The position numbers and the translations under genes were made by a program. Source: an uncultured Eubacteriales bacterium (GTDB lineage: Bacteria > Bacillota > Clostridia > Peptostreptococcales > Anaerovoracaceae). From it: a stretch of DNA of 44,545 nucleotides. Location: contig ONJG01000089.1 of the NCBI GenBank assembly GCA_900318105.1, positions 1-44,545 of the forward strand, in the 5' to 3' direction. Position 1 is the first letter of the stretch, and each line of letters opens with the position of its first letter. Shown one piece after another: positions 44,526 to 44,545 of the stretch. The notes beneath the pieces were generated by a model. It was not told the DNA's origin. It saw only the letters and a list, made by a program, of their open reading frames with translations, and did not search any database.

Positions 44526-44545
44526 CATTTTCGAGAAAACAGACA

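Overview
The window looks like a chromosomal segment of a fermentative, anaerobic member of the Bacillota (class Clostridia). The evidence is a complete Rnf complex in the clostridial order C-D-G-E-A-B, Gram-positive style ribosome binding sites (AGGAGG type, with several TTG and GTG starts), a SipS-like signal peptidase, a UPF0182 membrane protein and a lipoprotein-dependent sugar ABC importer. The genus cannot be fixed from what is visible. No phage, transposase, CRISPR array or plasmid gene is seen.

Layout. (1) 1-5823: repeat-bearing left edge, nicotinate phosphoribosyltransferase (minus), then a plus-strand housekeeping group (RluA-type pseudouridine synthase, signal peptidase I, SmpB, terminator, adenine deaminase). 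(2) 5839-25886: about 20 kb of minus-strand genes for oligosaccharide use. In transcription order these are galactokinase, a ParB-like/BMP-type fusion protein, a small metallophosphoesterase, GH36 alpha-galactosidase, a promoter/operator plus a terminator-like leader, an ABC importer (binding lipoprotein, two permeases, DUF624 protein, UgpC/MsmX-type ATPase), a perfect hairpin, GH32 sucrase, fructokinase, aldose 1-epimerase, GH2 beta-galactosidase and a GH13 amylosucrase-like enzyme. Together they would import raffinose-family sugars, sucrose and possibly beta-galactosides, cut them inside the cell, and feed glucose, fructose-6-P and galactose-1-P onward. galT, galE and any recognisable transcription regulator are absent from the window. 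(3) 26084-31143: the Rnf operon, closed by a strong terminator and preceded by a GC-rich, structured leader. (4) 31527-33939: an Orn/Lys/Arg-type decarboxylase (plus) and an orphan PD-(D/E)XK-like protein (minus). (5) 33940-34732: a non-coding block rich in short inverted and tandem repeats. (6) 34864-44161: minus-strand serS, an unusually long glutamine synthetase, UPF0182, and a large acidic zinc-ribbon membrane protein. (7) 44406-44481: tRNA-Lys(CUU) with a near-consensus promoter and its own terminator.

The parts least explained by known biology are the BMP/ParB-like fusion paired with a phosphoesterase inside the sugar locus, the two structured leaders (importer and Rnf), the repeat array downstream of serS, and the zinc-ribbon/UPF0182 pair. 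All functional statements rest on reading the sequence and recalling family motifs. No database search was possible.
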